A DNA stretch of 52,818 bases from Candidatus Latescibacterota bacterium (GTDB taxonomy: Bacteria > Latescibacterota > UBA2968 > UBA8231): positions 1-52,818 of the forward strand of contig JAJEIO010000016.1 in NCBI GenBank assembly GCA_022827835.1. Reading direction: 5' to 3'. Within the stretch, counting starts at the first letter, position 1; each line of letters starts with the position of its first letter. A model generated the notes under the pieces. The model was not told the origin of the DNA. It ran no database searches and saw nothing but the letters and a program-made list of their open reading frames with translations. Below are positions 27,501 to 36,202 of the stretch, one piece after another. The translations under genes were made by a program, and so were the position numbers.

Positions 27501-30500
27501 TTGATCGTCGCGTTGGAAGCATTGCTCAACATGACTGTGAACACTTCCAATGCCTCGTCTAGGTCGTCGTCGATGATGGGCACGCGGATCGTCTGCTCCG
27601 TCTCCAAGGCGGAGAAGGTCAACATGCTGGCCTTCCTTTCGTAATCCTCGTCCGCCGTTGCCGTGCTGTCGGTGGTCGCATACTCGACCGTCACCGTCTG
27701 GCTGCTGGCCACGTTCAGCCGCACTTGAAACGCCATCTCCTCGTCGCCCTCTGTTGCTGTCCCGTCGGTGATCGACACCTCTGGCATGTCGTCTTCGATG
27801 ATGATGACTGTCACGGATTCGGCCGTTACTGTGTCGTAGTCTCCGCCGCTGACTGCATGACGGATCGTCACCGGCTCGTCAGCGACGGCGTCGTCATCGT
27901 GAGCCGTGCTCACTGTTATGGTCTGCGCCTGATTCCAACTCTCGGCCGTGAACATCAATGCCGTCTCGTCCACCGCGACTTCCGTGTCCTCTGGTACCTG
28001 CACGGCCACGGTCACGTTTCCCGTCGGCTCCGTATCTAGCACCACCGTATAGCTGACACTAGCACCTTCGGGCAGTGCTAGCACCGTTGGAGTTATGGTC
28101 ACGCCGGGGACATCATTGTCGATGACCAGTACCGTCGCGCTGCCCGCATCACCTATCTGGTAGGTCGCACCGCTGGTGATCGTTGCCGTTACTGTGCCGT
28201 CCGCCTCGTCGCGCTCGTCGTCGTCTGTCGCCATTAGAAGCGTGGTCGTCGCCGCATTGGCCGCGAATGTCGCTTCGGTGGGTACCTCGTCCGTGAGGAA
28301 CGCATCGCTCTCTGTTACGCGTACCGGCACCGTCAACGGCGCGGTCAGGTTGCCTACTCGCGTTAGGGTAAACGATACCGTATCGCCTTCTATCACTCCT
28401 GCTGGATCTGCCGCTACACTGACTGCCGGCAGGTCGTTGTCGAGGATCACGCCCGTTGCCTTGCCATCTGTGATCGTCGAGTTTTCCGCCCCGCTTAAAG
28501 CGATCGCGAACGCTTCGGGCTCCTCGTCTAGGTCGTCGTCGAGGATGGGCACGCGGATCGTCTGCTCTGTCTGCAAGGCGAAGAAGGTCAGCGTCCCGGT
28601 CGTCTCCTCGTAATCCGTCCCCGCCGTCGCCGAGCCGTCAGCAGTCGCATATTCCACTGTCACCGTCTGGATGCTGGCTAGGCTCAGCCGCACCGAAAAT
28701 TCCATCTCCCCGTCGCCTTCCACGGCCGCTGCGTCGGCGATCTGGATCGTCGGTGGGTCGTCCTCGAGGATCGTCACCACAACGCTGGCCGCGGTCACTG
28801 TCCCGTAGTCGCCGCCGCTGACTGCATGGCGGATCGTCACTGGATTGTCGGGCACCGAGTCGTCGTCTTGGGCTGCGGTCACCGTTACTGTCTGCGGTGT
28901 ATTCCAGTTGTTGGCTGTGAATGTCAACGCCGTTGGGAAAACCGAAATTTCCGGACCCTCTGGTACTTGCACTGCAACTGTCACGTCCGCCGTCGGCTCT
29001 GTGTTTAGCACCACCGTGTAGCTGTCACTTTCGCCTTCGGGAATCATCAGCGCCGTTGGGGTCACGGTCACGCCGCGTACGTCGTTGTCGATAATCGCCA
29101 CCGTCGCGCTGGCCGCATCGCCTATCTGATGCGGACCATCCATGATCGTCGCCGTCACTGCGCCGTCCGCCTCTATACGCCCGTCGTCGTCTGTTGCTAC
29201 CAGAAGCGTCGCTGTCGCGGCATTGGCCGCGAAGGTCGCCTCGGTGGGGACCTTGTCCGCGAGGAACGCACCGCTTTCTGTTACGCTTACTGGCACCGTT
29301 AGTGGCGCGGTCAGGTTGCCTACCCGCGTCAGGGTAAACGCTGCCGTTTCACCTTCTGACACGGCTGTCGGGTCTGCTGCGATGTTGACCTCTGCTAGTA
29401 TATCGTTGTCGGCGATCACGCCCGTTGCCTTGCCCGCGCCGATCGTCGCGTTGGAATTGCGCAACAAGACTCTGAACGTCTCCTCTTCCTCTACCACATC
29501 GTCGTCGATGATGGGCACGCGGATCGTCCGACTCGTCGTGCTAGCTGGGAAGGTCAGGGTTCCATGCGTCGCATTGTAGTCATCCCCCGCCGTCGCAGTG
29601 CCGCTCGCAGTCGCGTACTCCACTGTCACCTCTTGGCGGCTCTCTGTGCTTAGCTGCACCGCGAATCTCAGTACCTCGTCATCCTCCGACGCTTCATAGC
29701 GCGTCGCCGCAAACGACACCATCACCTCGCTCTTGACCACATCGGTATCGGTCTTCGTCACTATATCGGTATCGGTCTTCGTCACTACCTCGGTATCGGT
29801 CTTCGTCACTACCTCATCGGGTTCGTCGTTGTCGAGGATCACTCCGGTTGCTTCGCCGTCTCCGATCGTCGCATTGGAATTGCTCAAAGTGACTGTGAAC
29901 GCCTCCTCCTCCTCCTCCACATTGTCGTCAATGATCGACACGCGAATCGTCTGCTCCGTCGTCCCAGCCGGGAAGGTTAAGGTCCCAATCGCCGACGTGT
30001 AATCATCCCCCGCCGTTGCTGTGCCGCTCGCAGTCGCGTACTCCACCGTCACCACTTGGCTGCTCGTCGTGCTCAGACTCACCAGAAATTCTAGTGCCTC
30101 GTCGTCCTCCGACGCCTCATAGCGCGTCGCCGCAAACGACACCGTTACGGACGGCAAGCTTGGGGTTGTTTCTGATGGGGTGGAGGTTGTTTCTGACGGT
30201 TGTGGATTTGGATTTGGATTTGGATTTGGATTTGGATCTAGGTTTGGGTTTGGATCTGGGTTTGGATCTAGGTTTGGATTTGGATTTGGATTTGGATTTG
30301 GATTTGGATTTGGATCTAGGTTTGGGTTTGGATCTAGGTTTGGATCTGGGTTTGGATCTAGGTTTGGATCTGGGTTTGGATCTGGGTTTGGATCTAGGTT
30401 TGGATTTGGATCTAGGTTTGGATCTGGGGTTGGATTCGAGCCCGGACAGTTCGATAAATCATACGAATCTTCTACTTCATCGTACCCTTCCGCCACACAT

Positions 30501-30820
30501 TTATCCCAACTGCCTATCCCGGACTCATCTGCGTTCATATGCCAATGGCAATCGTCGTGTTCATAATTTCTTTGTATAAAATCGAGCCAACGCGCGTTAA
30601 GAGTGTGCGTTTGGTTTTCACCTCGGATTTCCGGGGTATTATGTCCGAATGCGGGTAATGCCAAGGTCAGCAAAACAAAAATGCAAATGATGGGCGCGAA
30701 TCCCGTGCGGAGGGGTAAGGTGTTCTCGTTGCTGTGTCGAGCGGCAATCGCGTCGTGTACTCGCTGTGTCGGTGGCGTTGACATGGAGGGACCATGCGAC
30801 AAATAATGGATAAGACGCAT
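21530..30820 (-). CDS. Giant Calx-beta repeat autotransporter/adhesin
   Basis: A 3,096-aa surface protein. I place the start at the ATG at 30820, which has TAAGGAG 6-9 bases upstream; an in-frame ATG at 30856 lacks such a site. Order: long signal region with hydrophobic core [19 protein letters not shown] (about residues 40-58); a short Cys-containing segment; an Asp-Pro-Asn-rich repeat (about residues 130-210); Calx-beta 1; a VVTKTDTD linker; Calx-beta 2; three copies of a triplet (module C, module B, Calx-beta); a fourth C; eight B modules in tandem; Calx-beta 6 and 7; then a ~510-residue autotransporter-type barrel ([12 protein letters not shown] ... FKLRSTLYW) ending in Trp. Total 7 Calx-beta, 11 B and 4 C modules. 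The acidic loops (DDD, EDD) suggest calcium binding. Probably a cell-surface adhesin or secreted stalk. Confidence 0.93.
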   Translation of the reverse strand: MRLIHYLSHGPSMSTPPTQRVHDAIAARHSNENTLPLRTGFAPIICIFVLLTLALPAFGHNTPEIRGENQTHTLNARWLDFIQRNYEHDDCHWHMNADESGIGSWDKCVAEGYDEVEDSYDLSNCPGSNPTPDPNLDPNPNLDPNPDPNPDPNLDPNPDPNLDPNPNLDPNPNPNPNPNPNPNLDPNPDPNPNLDPNPNPNPNPNPQPSETTSTPSETTPSLPSVTVSFAATRYEASEDDEALEFLVSLSTTSSQVVTVEYATASGTATAGDDYTSAIGTLTFPAGTTEQTIRVSIIDDNVEEEEEAFTVTLSNSNATIGDGEATGVILDNDEPDEVVTKTDTEVVTKTDTDIVTKTDTDVVKSEVMVSFAATRYEASEDDEVLRFAVQLSTESRQEVTVEYATASGTATAGDDYNATHGTLTFPASTTSRTIRVPIIDDDVVEEEETFRVLLRNSNATIGAGKATGVIADNDILAEVNIAADPTAVSEGETAAFTLTRVGNLTAPLTVPVSVTESGAFLADKVPTEATFAANAATATLLVATDDDGRIEADGAVTATIMDGPHQIGDAASATVAIIDNDVRGVTVTPTALMIPEGESDSYTVVLNTEPTADVTVAVQVPEGPEISVFPTALTFTANNWNTPQTVTVTAAQDDDSVPDNPVTIRHAVSGGDYGTVTAASVVVTILEDDPPTIQIADAAAVEGDGEMEFSVRLSLASIQTVTVEYATADGSATAGTDYEETTGTLTFFALQTEQTIRVPILDDDLDEEPEAFAIALSGAENSTITDGKATGVILDNDLPAVSVAADPAGVIEGDTVSFTLTRVGNLTAPLTVPVRVTESDAFLTDEVPTEATFAANAATTTLLMATDDDERDEADGTVTATITSGATYQIGDAGSATVLVIDNDVPGVTITPTVLALPEGASVSYTVVLDTEPTGNVTVAVQVPEDTEVAVDETALMFTAESWNQAQTITVSTAHDDDAVADEPVTIRHAVSGGDYDTVTAESVTVIIIEDDMPEVSITDGTATEGDEEMAFQVRLNVASSQTVTVEYATTDSTATADEDYERKASMLTFSALETEQTIRVPIIDDDLDEALEVFTVMLSNASNATIKDDKATGVIADNDLPVVGVAADPTAVEEGETVTFVLARIGDLTAPLTVPVSVTERSAFLADGAPTEATFATNEAIITLPVATVDDDVDEVNGLVTATIADGVTHRAGESDSATVPVADNDVRGATVTPTKLTVDEGDSASYTVVLASEPTANVTVAVQVPEDVEVTVDETALTFTAENWNQAQTVTVSTAQDADAVADEPVTIRHAVSGGDYDAVAADSVEVTIIEDDTPRLLIANAVAAEGDEEMAFAVRLSVLSSQTVTVDWMTGDGTATAGTDYEAATGTLTFSALETQQTIRVPIIDDDLDEAAETFTVALSNASNATVGDGEATSVIVDNDLPVVSVAADPTAVEEGETVTFTLTRVGDLTVPLTVLVKVTERGAFLAAGTPTEATFAVGVSNATLQVATVDDDVDEVNGLVTATLADGVTHRAGESDSATVPVADNDVRGATVTPTELTVDEGGSANYTVVLTSEPTADVTIAIQVPDSVDITADQTELTFTANNWNTPQTVTVSAAQDADAVADEPVTLTHTVSGGDYENATAANVEVTTTEDDTPSVTISSTALEVQEGDTGRYMVMLDTEPTADVTVAIQVPDNVDITADQTELIFTTDNWNTPQTVTVIVAHDDDAVADEPVGLTHTVSGGDYEGVTAANVEVTITEDDTPSVTISSTALEVQEGDEETYTAVLDTEPTADVTIAIQVPDNVDITADQTELIFTTDNWNTPQTVTVIVAHDDDAVADEPVTLTHTVSGGDYEGVTAAQVEVTITEDDTPSVTISSTALEVQEGGEGTYTVMLDTEPTANVTIAIQVPDNVDITADQTELTFTTDNWNTPQTVTIAAAHDDDAVADEPVGLTHTVSGGDYEGVTAAQVEVTTTEDDTPNVTISSTALEVQEGDEETYTAVLDTEPTADVTIAIQVPDNVDITVDQTELIFTTDNWNTPQTVTVSAAQDDDAVADEPVTLTHTVSGGDYEDVTAANVEVTITEDDTPGVTISTTALEVSEGDEEIYTVVLDTEPTADVTIAIQVPDSVDITIDQTELTFTADNWNTPQTVTVSAAQDADAVADEPVTLTHTVSGGDYEGVTAAQVEVTITEDDTPSVTISITALEVQEGGEETYTAVLDTEPTADVIVAVQVPDNMDITVAPTALIFTTDNWNTSQTVTVTAAHDDDAVADDSVVLTHTVSGGDYEGLAAADVEVTITEDDTPGVTISVTALTVPEGDEEIYTVVLDTEPAADVTVAIQMPENAEVSVAPATLTFTAANWNETQTFAVTAAHDDDAVADEPVVLTHTVSGGDYEGLAAANVEVTITEDDTPALTIADASATESDGEITFTVRLNVASSLEVTVDWTTADGTATKGTDYAETTGTLSFDALETEQTITVPLLDDDLDEADETFTIALSNPANATLDEAEATGTIADNDAAPALTIADAEAAEGDREISFAVTIGAVSSFAITVDWTTADGTATADADYTAAEGSLTFAPGQTEATIAVVVFNDALDEGDETFTIALSNLTNATIANDTATGTITDDDPSVEKAWLARFGRTAASQIMDAISNRLTDRSGGGAHLTVGGQRVTLAAMSERGQGPIDPPKNSSLSDVLSQHPFYSLTRSSFADIISRSSFQLSAATDEERDGRWTAWGRGATTRFRSEEADLSLIGGPVTALLGVDRQQGRMLAGLAVAHSLGTGEFDVHTAEEAFRKGELGTYLTSVHPYLRVAVTERLSTWGLLGYGRGQMERIGDRPDTDIGMKMGGLGTRGTLLSSTESSDFDVALKSDAFLVQTDADAAVQPALETMTSRLRLLLEGGRPVELDSGRMRPSLEVGMRHDGGDAETGLGLEVGGSLGYTHLQRGVALQATARRLLVHQATGYEEWGVGGSLNIDPGALGRGPSLRMHSSWGTATSGMNRLWSQRSAADLTQSTQATEAGLFDAELGYGLDALGGLLTPYARIASGRDTHTYGVGGRLRVEQSLRVDLVAEHRERTTAWSSHEFKLRSTLYW
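23579..26170 (-). repeat. Eight tandem 324-bp repeats inside the autotransporter gene
   Basis: Module B recurs with a period of exactly 324 bases (108 residues): the sequence encoding SGGDY lies at about 23628, 23953, 24277, 24601, 24925, 25249, 25573 and 25897. Each unit reads like [17 protein letters not shown] ... [15 protein letters not shown] ... [10 protein letters not shown] ... [14 protein letters not shown]. Three further copies at about 26865, 27837 and 28807 are spaced about 972 bases (three 324-base units) because a C and a Calx-beta module lie between them. High nucleotide identity makes copy-number change by recombination likely. Confidence 0.9.
29737..29808 (-). repeat. Three tandem 24-bp repeats encoding the VVTKTDTD linker
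   Basis: Units of 24 bases (core CGGTATCGGTCTTCGTCA on the plus strand) at 29737, 29761 and 29785. They encode an 8-residue spacer ([12 protein letters not shown]) between the first two Calx-beta domains of the autotransporter. Confidence 0.85.
30203..30435 (-). repeat. Hexanucleotide microsatellite encoding a Asp-Pro-Asn-rich stretch
   Basis: About 39 hexamers of GGATTT, GGATCT, GGTTTG and TCTAGG type on the plus strand. On the coding strand they give alternating N-P and D-P pairs ([10 protein letters not shown] pattern, about 80 residues) near the N-terminus of the autotransporter. The six-base unit keeps the frame when its number changes, so length variation would alter a flexible spacer rather than switch the gene off. 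Confidence 0.92.
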
Positions 30821-31074
30821 TGGTATCTCCTTACGGGCCGAGCAAAGCAAGGCCACGATTCACGATTAGCGGAGAGTACTGAGAGCTTCAAAAAGGCGAT
30901 AGCCTGAAGGCGATAGCTTGACAAACGCCTTCAGTATCGTGGGGGGGGAAGTAAAACGTTTGTGAAATATACTATATAAGTTTCTATATGGAAAGGAGAT
31001 ACTGCATATTGAATGGGGCGATATATGGTCCCCAAAATAATCAGAGAGACCCGTATAAGGCTTTGGTAACAGAT
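30821..31074. other. Upstream region of the autotransporter gene with direct repeats, hairpin and G8 tract
   Basis: No gene is supported here. It contains the ribosome site for the gene on the minus strand (GGAG complement near 30826-30829), two copies of AAGGCGATAGC at about 30894 and 30907, an inverted repeat CTGAAGGCG (30904-30912) / CGCCTTCAG (30926-30934), a run of eight G at 30941-30948, and an AT-rich stretch at 30963-30990. I cannot fix a -35/-10 pair with confidence. Confidence 0.5.
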
Positions 31075-31139
31075 GTTTATAACGGAGGTTGATTTATCAC
31101 CATTGGGACGATAAATCGACCTCCGTATTTTTTATAAAC
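31075..31139. terminator. Long hairpin after the metalloprotease stop, candidate (bidirectional) terminator
   Basis: ACGGAGGTTGATTTATC (31082-31098) pairs with GATAAATCGACCTCCGT (31110-31126) over 17 positions with one G-T pair, loop of 11. GTTTATA (31075-31081) and TATAAAC (31133-31139) extend the stem across a T-rich bulge. It follows the minus-strand metalloprotease stop (31132-31134) directly. The T-run (31128-31133) favours termination of plus-strand transcription; on the minus strand the tail is only weakly U-rich, so bidirectional use is uncertain. Confidence 0.6.
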
Positions 31140-33872
31140 TCCGCTCCAATCCGGCCTCCAACGCAGCCTCAATTCGCGCCTTGGTCTCTTCGAGATGGGC
31201 GCGACTATACGCGTCTAGACCGCTGCCTGCTAGCCGCGTTTCGATCTGGGCGGCGATGGTCTGCAAATCCGCTCGGGCTAAGGTGCGGGCGTCTTCGGGT
31301 GTGCCCCCGGCGGGCCTGAGCACTAGACCGATCAGTTTTTGTAGCTGCGCCCGCTGCAAGTTGCGGCGAAAGCTGTCGATGGAGCCGCCCGTCTCCAGCT
31401 CCGCCCAGATGGCCTGCCGCAGGCCGGTAAACAGATCGACCATGGCGAAAGTATCCTCCCCCTCGTAGCGCAGCTCTAGGTCCTGCAGCCGACTCAACAG
31501 CGTTGGATCGTAGAACCGTTCGAGCGGCTGCCGTTGGATGCTCAGCACTCTATCGTGGATGGGATAGTCGATTCGCCGCACGTCGAATACCGACCAAGTG
31601 AAATCGACCCAGCGCTCCGGTGCCAGCTTGTTGAGTAGCTCTGGTGACCAGCGGAAGGCGTCCGGCCCGAACACGTGCTCCACCAGAAAGTCGAGCGCCT
31701 CTCGTTGCCGAGCCGGCGGCACTGGCTGTAGTGGGAGCCTTCCATCGCCCACGTGGTCGCGGTAGTGATAGATGCCGCCGATGTAGCGGCTGACATTGCC
31801 CGCTCCCGAAAAGTAGGGCCTAAAGCCCCAGCCGAATACTCGCCGCAGGGTTTGGTAGCGCTCGCCCTTCTGCTCGAATTTGTCCTCGATCTTGGCCCAC
31901 AGGTCTTTCGACAGGGCGATCTGGTCGCGGTAATGGGCAATCGGGTCATCGCGCAAATCCCAGCGCGCTGCGCTCGGATCGATTCCCCGAGTCCAGTACA
32001 GGGCGTCTTCGTCCGTGCCGTAGGCTAGATCTTTCTCCGCGACTTGGCTGGCGATCTTGGCCAGTTGGGCCTGCTCGCTGGCGGGACTGTCTGCCTCTAC
32101 GGGCCGGTAGGCGTATTCAATGGCCCAGTAGTCGTACGGCCCCAGCGTCGTCTGATAGTACTCGCCCTGCTCGTGGCCCTCTGGGGCGATGTTGACCGGG
32201 TTGTAGTCCATTACCGAACTGGAGATGCCTTCTTTGTCGGTGACGCGGCGGTCGTGCAGTTCGTCGAGCGCGTGGATGGTGCTGCCTTTGAAGTTGTGCC
32301 GCAGGCCGAGGGTGTGGCCCACTTCGTGTGCTATCAACTCGACGAGTAGCTGGCGGATGAATTCCTTTTCGTCCACCTCGCCTCCACCGGCTGCAGCCCG
32401 CGCTTCCAGCAAGTGCCACCCGAAAGCGGCCTCCTGCCGCAGCCCGTCGGCCATATCGCAGAATCCTCTATTGTGCCCCATAGCCGCGGCGGGCGAAGGC
32501 GTGGTGAAGTCCCCGCTGGCCCAAGGCTCCCGTCCCACAGGATCGACTAGTTCGGTGAACTCCAAGTGGGCGTAGCGCACAAAATCCGCGCTGATGCGGA
32601 TGTCGGCGTCGAAAATCTCGCCGGTAAAGGGATTGGTGCGCGAGGGCCCACTGCGTAGCCTTGGCCAGGCTGCACCATCCAGCGCACTACGTTGTAGCGC
32701 ACATCGGCCGCGTCCCATTCGGCGTCGTCCGGCTGCTGTTTGGCCTCAATCGCTCCCTCAAAGCCGAGCGGCTCGAACGCCTTGTTCCACACTAGGATCC
32801 CCTCTCGCACTGCGTCCCGGTACTCCGGTGGAATTGTGTTTTCTAGCCAGAACACAATCGGCTTTTTGGGCGGCGACTCGTCGAATTTGGGCTCGGATTT
32901 CTCTAAGTGCCAGCGATTCACATAGCGCACGTACGGGTCGTCCTTGAGCACCGAGGTGTAGTCTTGGTACAGAGTGGTGAAGTGCCCCACTCGGTCATCG
33001 GCTAAGCGCGGGCGGAAATCCGACTCGGGCAGATTGGACAGGCTGTAGTGGTAGATGTGCTGGAAACTGCGCGTATCTGCTAGGGTGGGGATGTCCATTC
33101 TGGGCGAATTGGATTTAAAGTGCAGCACCACGTCGATCTCGGTATTGTGCGGAAAATTCTTCAACGCGCCGAAATAGCTGTTGTCGTTGTCGAAGCTATA
33201 CGAACCCTCTTTGAGGTACCTGCTGAAGAAGGAACTTACCGAGGCGATGTCCTGAATGAAGAAATCGCTCGGGTCCACCAACACTGCGCCGGTCTCGGGA
33301 TGGGGCTGTCCCTCAATGCTACCGACGCCTAAAATCGAGTCGGACAGGCCCCGGTCTACGGCCCGGCGGATGGCAGCATCCGGCTCGGCCCGGTAGTACA
33401 CATTCTTGTGGGCGAAGAACACCTTTTTGCCGACTCGTTGGAAAACAAAGGGGAACGTGCCCGAGCCTCGACCGATGGAGACCAGCGAGGCTGAATCAAA
33501 GAAGTAGCCGTCGCCCTGCGTGCGCGTGATACTGCACAGGTAGATTTTGTCGAACTGGTCGGGTCGGATGGCCAAGAATACTTTGTTCTCCTCTGGATCC
33601 CGGTACAGCTCGAACAACCCTTCGATCTTGTCAAAGTCCTTGATTACTTTCGCAAATTTGGGGCCTTTGTCTTTCTCGTCGTCTTCGTCGTCCTCGTCTT
33701 CCCCGTCCTCTTTGTCCTTTTCGTCCTCGTCTTCCTTTTCCTTGTCGGCGGCCTCTTCCTCGACGGCCTCCTCTTTTGCCTTCTCCGCCCAGACGGTCCC
33801 CGTCCCCCATAAGCCGAGGATGGCGACCAGCAATATCCATTTGAATGCGCGCATAGTATTGCTCAGCTCCAT
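31132..33872 (-). pseudogene. Zinc-dependent metalloprotease (DUF5117/DUF4953-like), split by a one-base frameshift
   Basis: Two overlapping frames, 33872-32547 and 32718-31132, together encode one ~913-aa secreted protease. The N-terminal part has a signal peptide (WILLVAILGLWGTGTVWA), a very acidic Lys/Glu/Asp linker (about residues 30-70) and the domain running to RWMVQPGQGYAVGP. The second frame resumes with SRTNPFTGEIFDADIRISADF and holds the zinc site HEVGHTLGLRHN (about residue 515 of the joined protein; plus coordinates near 32300-32330), then a long C-terminal domain. Adding one C to the GGGCCC at 32644-32649 restores a single frame of 914 codons, so the break is a one-base deletion: either a real inactivating mutation or a sequencing error. 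Family members are periplasmic or lipoprotein metallopeptidases of unknown substrate. Confidence 0.85.
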
Positions 33873-33884
33873 TTCAATGTTGGA

Positions 33885-34307
33885 TTATTCACAGTAAACT
33901 CGGACCTTGTCGTCCTCGTCGTGGATATTGACTTCGACCTCGCTTAAAGCGTCGATGAGTTGCTCTAAATCCTCGGTTCGCAGGTTGTCAATGTCAACAT
34001 TGATGCCATTGTCCTGCAGAGCCGTATTGATTCCCGTCGCGGCTTGCGCTGGGAGCAAGGTGTGCAGCTTGACTCCAGCCTTGATCAGCGCCAGCGGCAC
34101 CCGGACGTCGATGTGCTCATCATTGTCCGAGTCGACGGTGACTCTCAGATATCGCCGGGCTGATCCCGTGCGGGTGGGAGCTAACGGCTGCACCGCTGTG
34201 GTCGTCTCTGGCTCCTCGTCAACGAGGGAGAGCAGGCGTTCGGCCTCATCGACGGACACCTTGCCCTCCGATAGCATCTCAAGTACGCGTCTGCTGTTTT
34301 CGTTCAT
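33885..34307 (-). CDS. SHOCT-like domain protein
   Basis: A 140-aa protein with AGGAGG before its ATG. The first ~28 residues are a SHOCT-like short helical domain (RRVLEMLSEGKVSVDEAERLLSLV). A linker follows, then a folded part (YLRVTVDSDNDEHIDVRVPLALIKAGVKLHTLLP ... LEQLIDALSEVEVNIHDEDDKVRVYCE) typical of the C-terminal half of YvlB/LiaX-related proteins. No signal peptide or TM helix. It is the last gene of the four-gene operon starting at the 36119 promoter and shares its N-terminal motif with the DUF4097 protein next door. Likely an envelope-stress or cell-surface sensing component; function is inferred from family only. Confidence 0.8.
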   Translation of the reverse strand: MNENSRRVLEMLSEGKVSVDEAERLLSLVDEEPETTTAVQPLAPTRTGSARRYLRVTVDSDNDEHIDVRVPLALIKAGVKLHTLLPAQAATGINTALQDNGINVDIDNLRTEDLEQLIDALSEVEVNIHDEDDKVRVYCE

Positions 34308-34331
34308 GGCTGTCCTCCTGTTTGCGTTTGG

Positions 34332-35411
34332 CTACTGAATCGCGATGGAGCCGTTCACGGTTTTGGCGGTCAATTCGGCCTCGCCTTCGCCCACCGTTCC
34401 CTGGAGCTGTTGGCGCTTCTCGACCGACGCGACGAAGCCCGGCACTTCGCAGCGGACTCGTCCATTGACCGTTGCAGCCGTCAGCTTGAGGCTCGGGTCG
34501 TCGTCCAAGGCTACTCTGATGTTGCCGTTCGTGGTTTCTAGTTTGTTGCTGTTTCTAGGCTCAATGCTGCCCTGAAACTTTATTGTCCCATTGGTCGTCC
34601 GCGCATCAAAGCGGCCGTGTGCGTCTTCAATGGACACGCGGCTATTCAAACTATAAAGCTCTGCCGAGCCAGAGAGCGTCTTGACCGTGATGGGGGCGTT
34701 CTTGGTCGTCGCCTTTAAGTCGCCCTTGAATTGTTCGACCCGTATAGGCCCGTTCTTGGTCTGTACCGTCCCACCGTTTTCTGTTCCCCGCAGTTCCACT
34801 GGCCCGTTGCTAGTTGCCAAGTCAACGCTAGTTGTGACGGGCACAACCACTTCTATATTTGCTCCAGAGTTCTGGCGGGAGAATCCGTGCAGAAATCCCT
34901 CGGATTGCCGATCCGGCTTGGCCTCGACCGTGACGAGGTCGCCTTCCTGCACGGCGCTGTACTTGATTCCGCGAGGTTTTTTCAGCCTCGCTCGCACGCG
35001 AATCGAGCCGGGCTCGCCGGCACGGACCCGAATGCGACCGTTGAAGCCACGCACCACGAGGCGCGGGTTGTCGCCCACGGCGAAAGTATCGTCGCGCATG
35101 GAGGTCTTGCCGTCCTTGTCGCGGTCACTGTCTTCGCTATCTGACCACCCGGATAGGGACTCTTCGAGTCCTTCGAGTCCTTCTTCGAGTCCTTTTTCGA
35201 TTTCTTCGCCGAGTCCTTCGAGGGTGTCTTGCAGTTCCTCAACGCTAGGTATCGGAGATATCGGAGCATTAATTCTACTTCTACGCTTACGCCTCTTGCG
35301 TGTTTCGACGCGGGGGGTGTCTTGCAGCGCCTCTAGGAGACGCTCGGCGTCTTCTACGGTGACCTTTCCCTCCGAAAGCATGTCGAGAATTCTGCGTCGC
35401 TCTTCAGTCAT
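34332..35411 (-). CDS. DUF4097 beta-helix protein with N-terminal SHOCT-like domain
   Basis: A 359-aa protein. Of two adjacent ATGs the second (35411) is better spaced from GGAGG. Residues 6-30 carry the SHOCT-like motif RRILDMLSEGKVTVEDAERLLEAL. A basic patch (RKRRKRRSR) and an acidic helical region with Glu-Gly-Leu repeats (about 58-88) follow. Residues about 115-359 are the DUF4097 domain: repeated short strands such as ATSNGPVELRG, TKNGPIRVEQFKG, TKNAPITVKTLSG, TTNGTIKFQG, TTNGNIRVAL, TVNGRVRCEV and TVNGSIAIQ, which build a beta-helix-like adhesin fold. Related proteins (LiaX, YvlB) act in cell-envelope stress response. No signal peptide is visible, so location is uncertain. Confidence 0.88.
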   Translation of the reverse strand: MTEERRRILDMLSEGKVTVEDAERLLEALQDTPRVETRKRRKRRSRINAPISPIPSVEELQDTLEGLGEEIEKGLEEGLEGLEESLSGWSDSEDSDRDKDGKTSMRDDTFAVGDNPRLVVRGFNGRIRVRAGEPGSIRVRARLKKPRGIKYSAVQEGDLVTVEAKPDRQSEGFLHGFSRQNSGANIEVVVPVTTSVDLATSNGPVELRGTENGGTVQTKNGPIRVEQFKGDLKATTKNAPITVKTLSGSAELYSLNSRVSIEDAHGRFDARTTNGTIKFQGSIEPRNSNKLETTNGNIRVALDDDPSLKLTAATVNGRVRCEVPGFVASVEKRQQLQGTVGEGEAELTAKTVNGSIAIQ

Positions 35412-35420
35412 CATATCCTC

Positions 35421-35696
35421 CTAGTCAATTGAAATGAACACGCGATCCTCGCCAGAGACTACGTCGCAGCGCAGGCCGCGCAGCGAGGCAAGCACGTATA
35501 GAAGCAAGGGGCCAGCCAGCAAGACGGAACGGCTCCGAGCGCGGTGCCCCGAGCGCGCCGCTACTAGTAATGCAACAGGCGTCCCTAGCAGCACCACGAC
35601 GATAATGAGCGGCCATAGCACTATGAGCGGGATCCACAGCCGGATGCGCCGCTTGTCGCCCTGGACTCGCAATCTCAGGAACATGGGTGGCAGCAT
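35421..35696 (-). CDS. Small membrane protein of unknown function
   Basis: A 91-aa protein with two predicted membrane helices: IRLWIPLIVLWPLIIVVVLL (about residues 18-40, running on to GTPVALLVA) and SVLLAGPLLLYVLASLRGL (about 56-75), separated by a basic loop (RSGHRARSR), and a short hydrophilic C-terminus DVVSGEDRVFISID. Its ATG overlaps the stop of the upstream DUF2089 gene by one base, so the two are coupled, and it ends 10 bases before the DUF4097 gene. I do not recognise a named family. The operon context (DUF2089 regulator, DUF4097, SHOCT) suggests a membrane component of an envelope-stress system. Confidence 0.75.
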   Translation of the reverse strand: MLPPMFLRLRVQGDKRRIRLWIPLIVLWPLIIVVVLLGTPVALLVAARSGHRARSRSVLLAGPLLLYVLASLRGLRCDVVSGEDRVFISID

Positions 35697-36037
35697 CAGG
35701 AGAGCCTCCGCAGGGCCTCTTCGACGTCGATCTCACCGCGTTCCAAGCTGTCGAGTACTGCCGCTGATTGAGGGTCCGAGCGCGAGGTGCTAGCCGATTC
35801 CGTAGTTCGGGTCACCGTCTCGACCAACGGTAGCTGCTTGGCAATGGCATCCAGTCGGTTTTTGACCGTTGGGTAGCTAATGCCAAAGATACGCTCCATT
35901 TCCTTGATCGAGCCGTGGACTTGGACGAAGGCCATTACAAATACCTGGTCCTCGGCGGAAAGACGCGCTAGGACAGGCGGCTCGAATTGCCCTTCGATCG
36001 CGATGGCGCTATCCGGCAGGGAAACCCGCTCTACCAC
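35696..36037 (-). CDS. DUF2089-family HTH regulator
   Basis: A 113-aa protein from the GTG at 36037. The core is the DUF2089 C-terminal half: FEPPVLARLSAEDQVFVMAFVQVHGSIKEMERIFGISYPTVKNRLDAIA, a helix-turn-helix. The zinc-ribbon N-terminus of longer family members is missing. The C-terminus (VLDSLERGEIDVEEALRRLS) repeats the short helical motif found at the start of the next two proteins. The frame is open for 16 more codons upstream (KDWKELTDLTKGARIV) to an ATC at 36085 that lies 7 bases after GGAGG; no ATG, GTG or TTG exists before the TAA at 36104. Translation may therefore begin at AUC. First gene of the operon, probable autoregulator. Confidence 0.83.
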   Translation of the reverse strand: MVERVSLPDSAIAIEGQFEPPVLARLSAEDQVFVMAFVQVHGSIKEMERIFGISYPTVKNRLDAIAKQLPLVETVTRTTESASTSRSDPQSAAVLDSLERGEIDVEEALRRLS

Positions 36038-36118
36038 GATGCGTGCCCCCTTCGTCAGATCGGTTAGCTCTTTCCAGTCTTTGATGGCAAAACCTCCAAA
36101 TGGTTAAATTTAGACGTA

Positions 36119-36146
36119 ATTATAGCTATATAATTGAAAAAGTCAA
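36119..36146 (-). promoter_or_regulatory. Sigma70-type promoter of the DUF2089-DUF4097-SHOCT operon
   Basis: On the minus strand TTGACT (complement at 36141-36146), a 16-base spacer and a perfect TATAAT (complement at 36119-36124). It sits in a strikingly AT-rich 90-base stretch in otherwise GC-rich DNA, about 30 bases before the GGAGG at 36093-36097. Confidence 0.72.
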
Positions 36147-36202
36147 TTACAAAATTAAAAAAATTAATTTTTAGATTGGATAGACTCGGAAGAGGTTGGA
36201 CG

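Noticed and set aside
23130..30579. Many plus-strand open frames opposite the autotransporter gene, some spaced exactly 324 bases, and Gly/Leu/Asp-rich frames over the microsatellite
   Set aside because: They are antisense shadows of the repeated coding sequence: they repeat only because the gene does, have no ribosome sites or family resemblance, and stop in step with the repeat.
30960..31080. Small plus-strand frames at 30988 and 31014 (34 and 18 codons) with nearby GGAG
   Set aside because: Too short and without any similarity; one has poor spacing to its ribosome site.
32640..32655. Programmed ribosomal frameshift in the metalloprotease gene
   Set aside because: No slippery heptamer or downstream pseudoknot is apparent and the family is not known for it; a one-base deletion is simpler.
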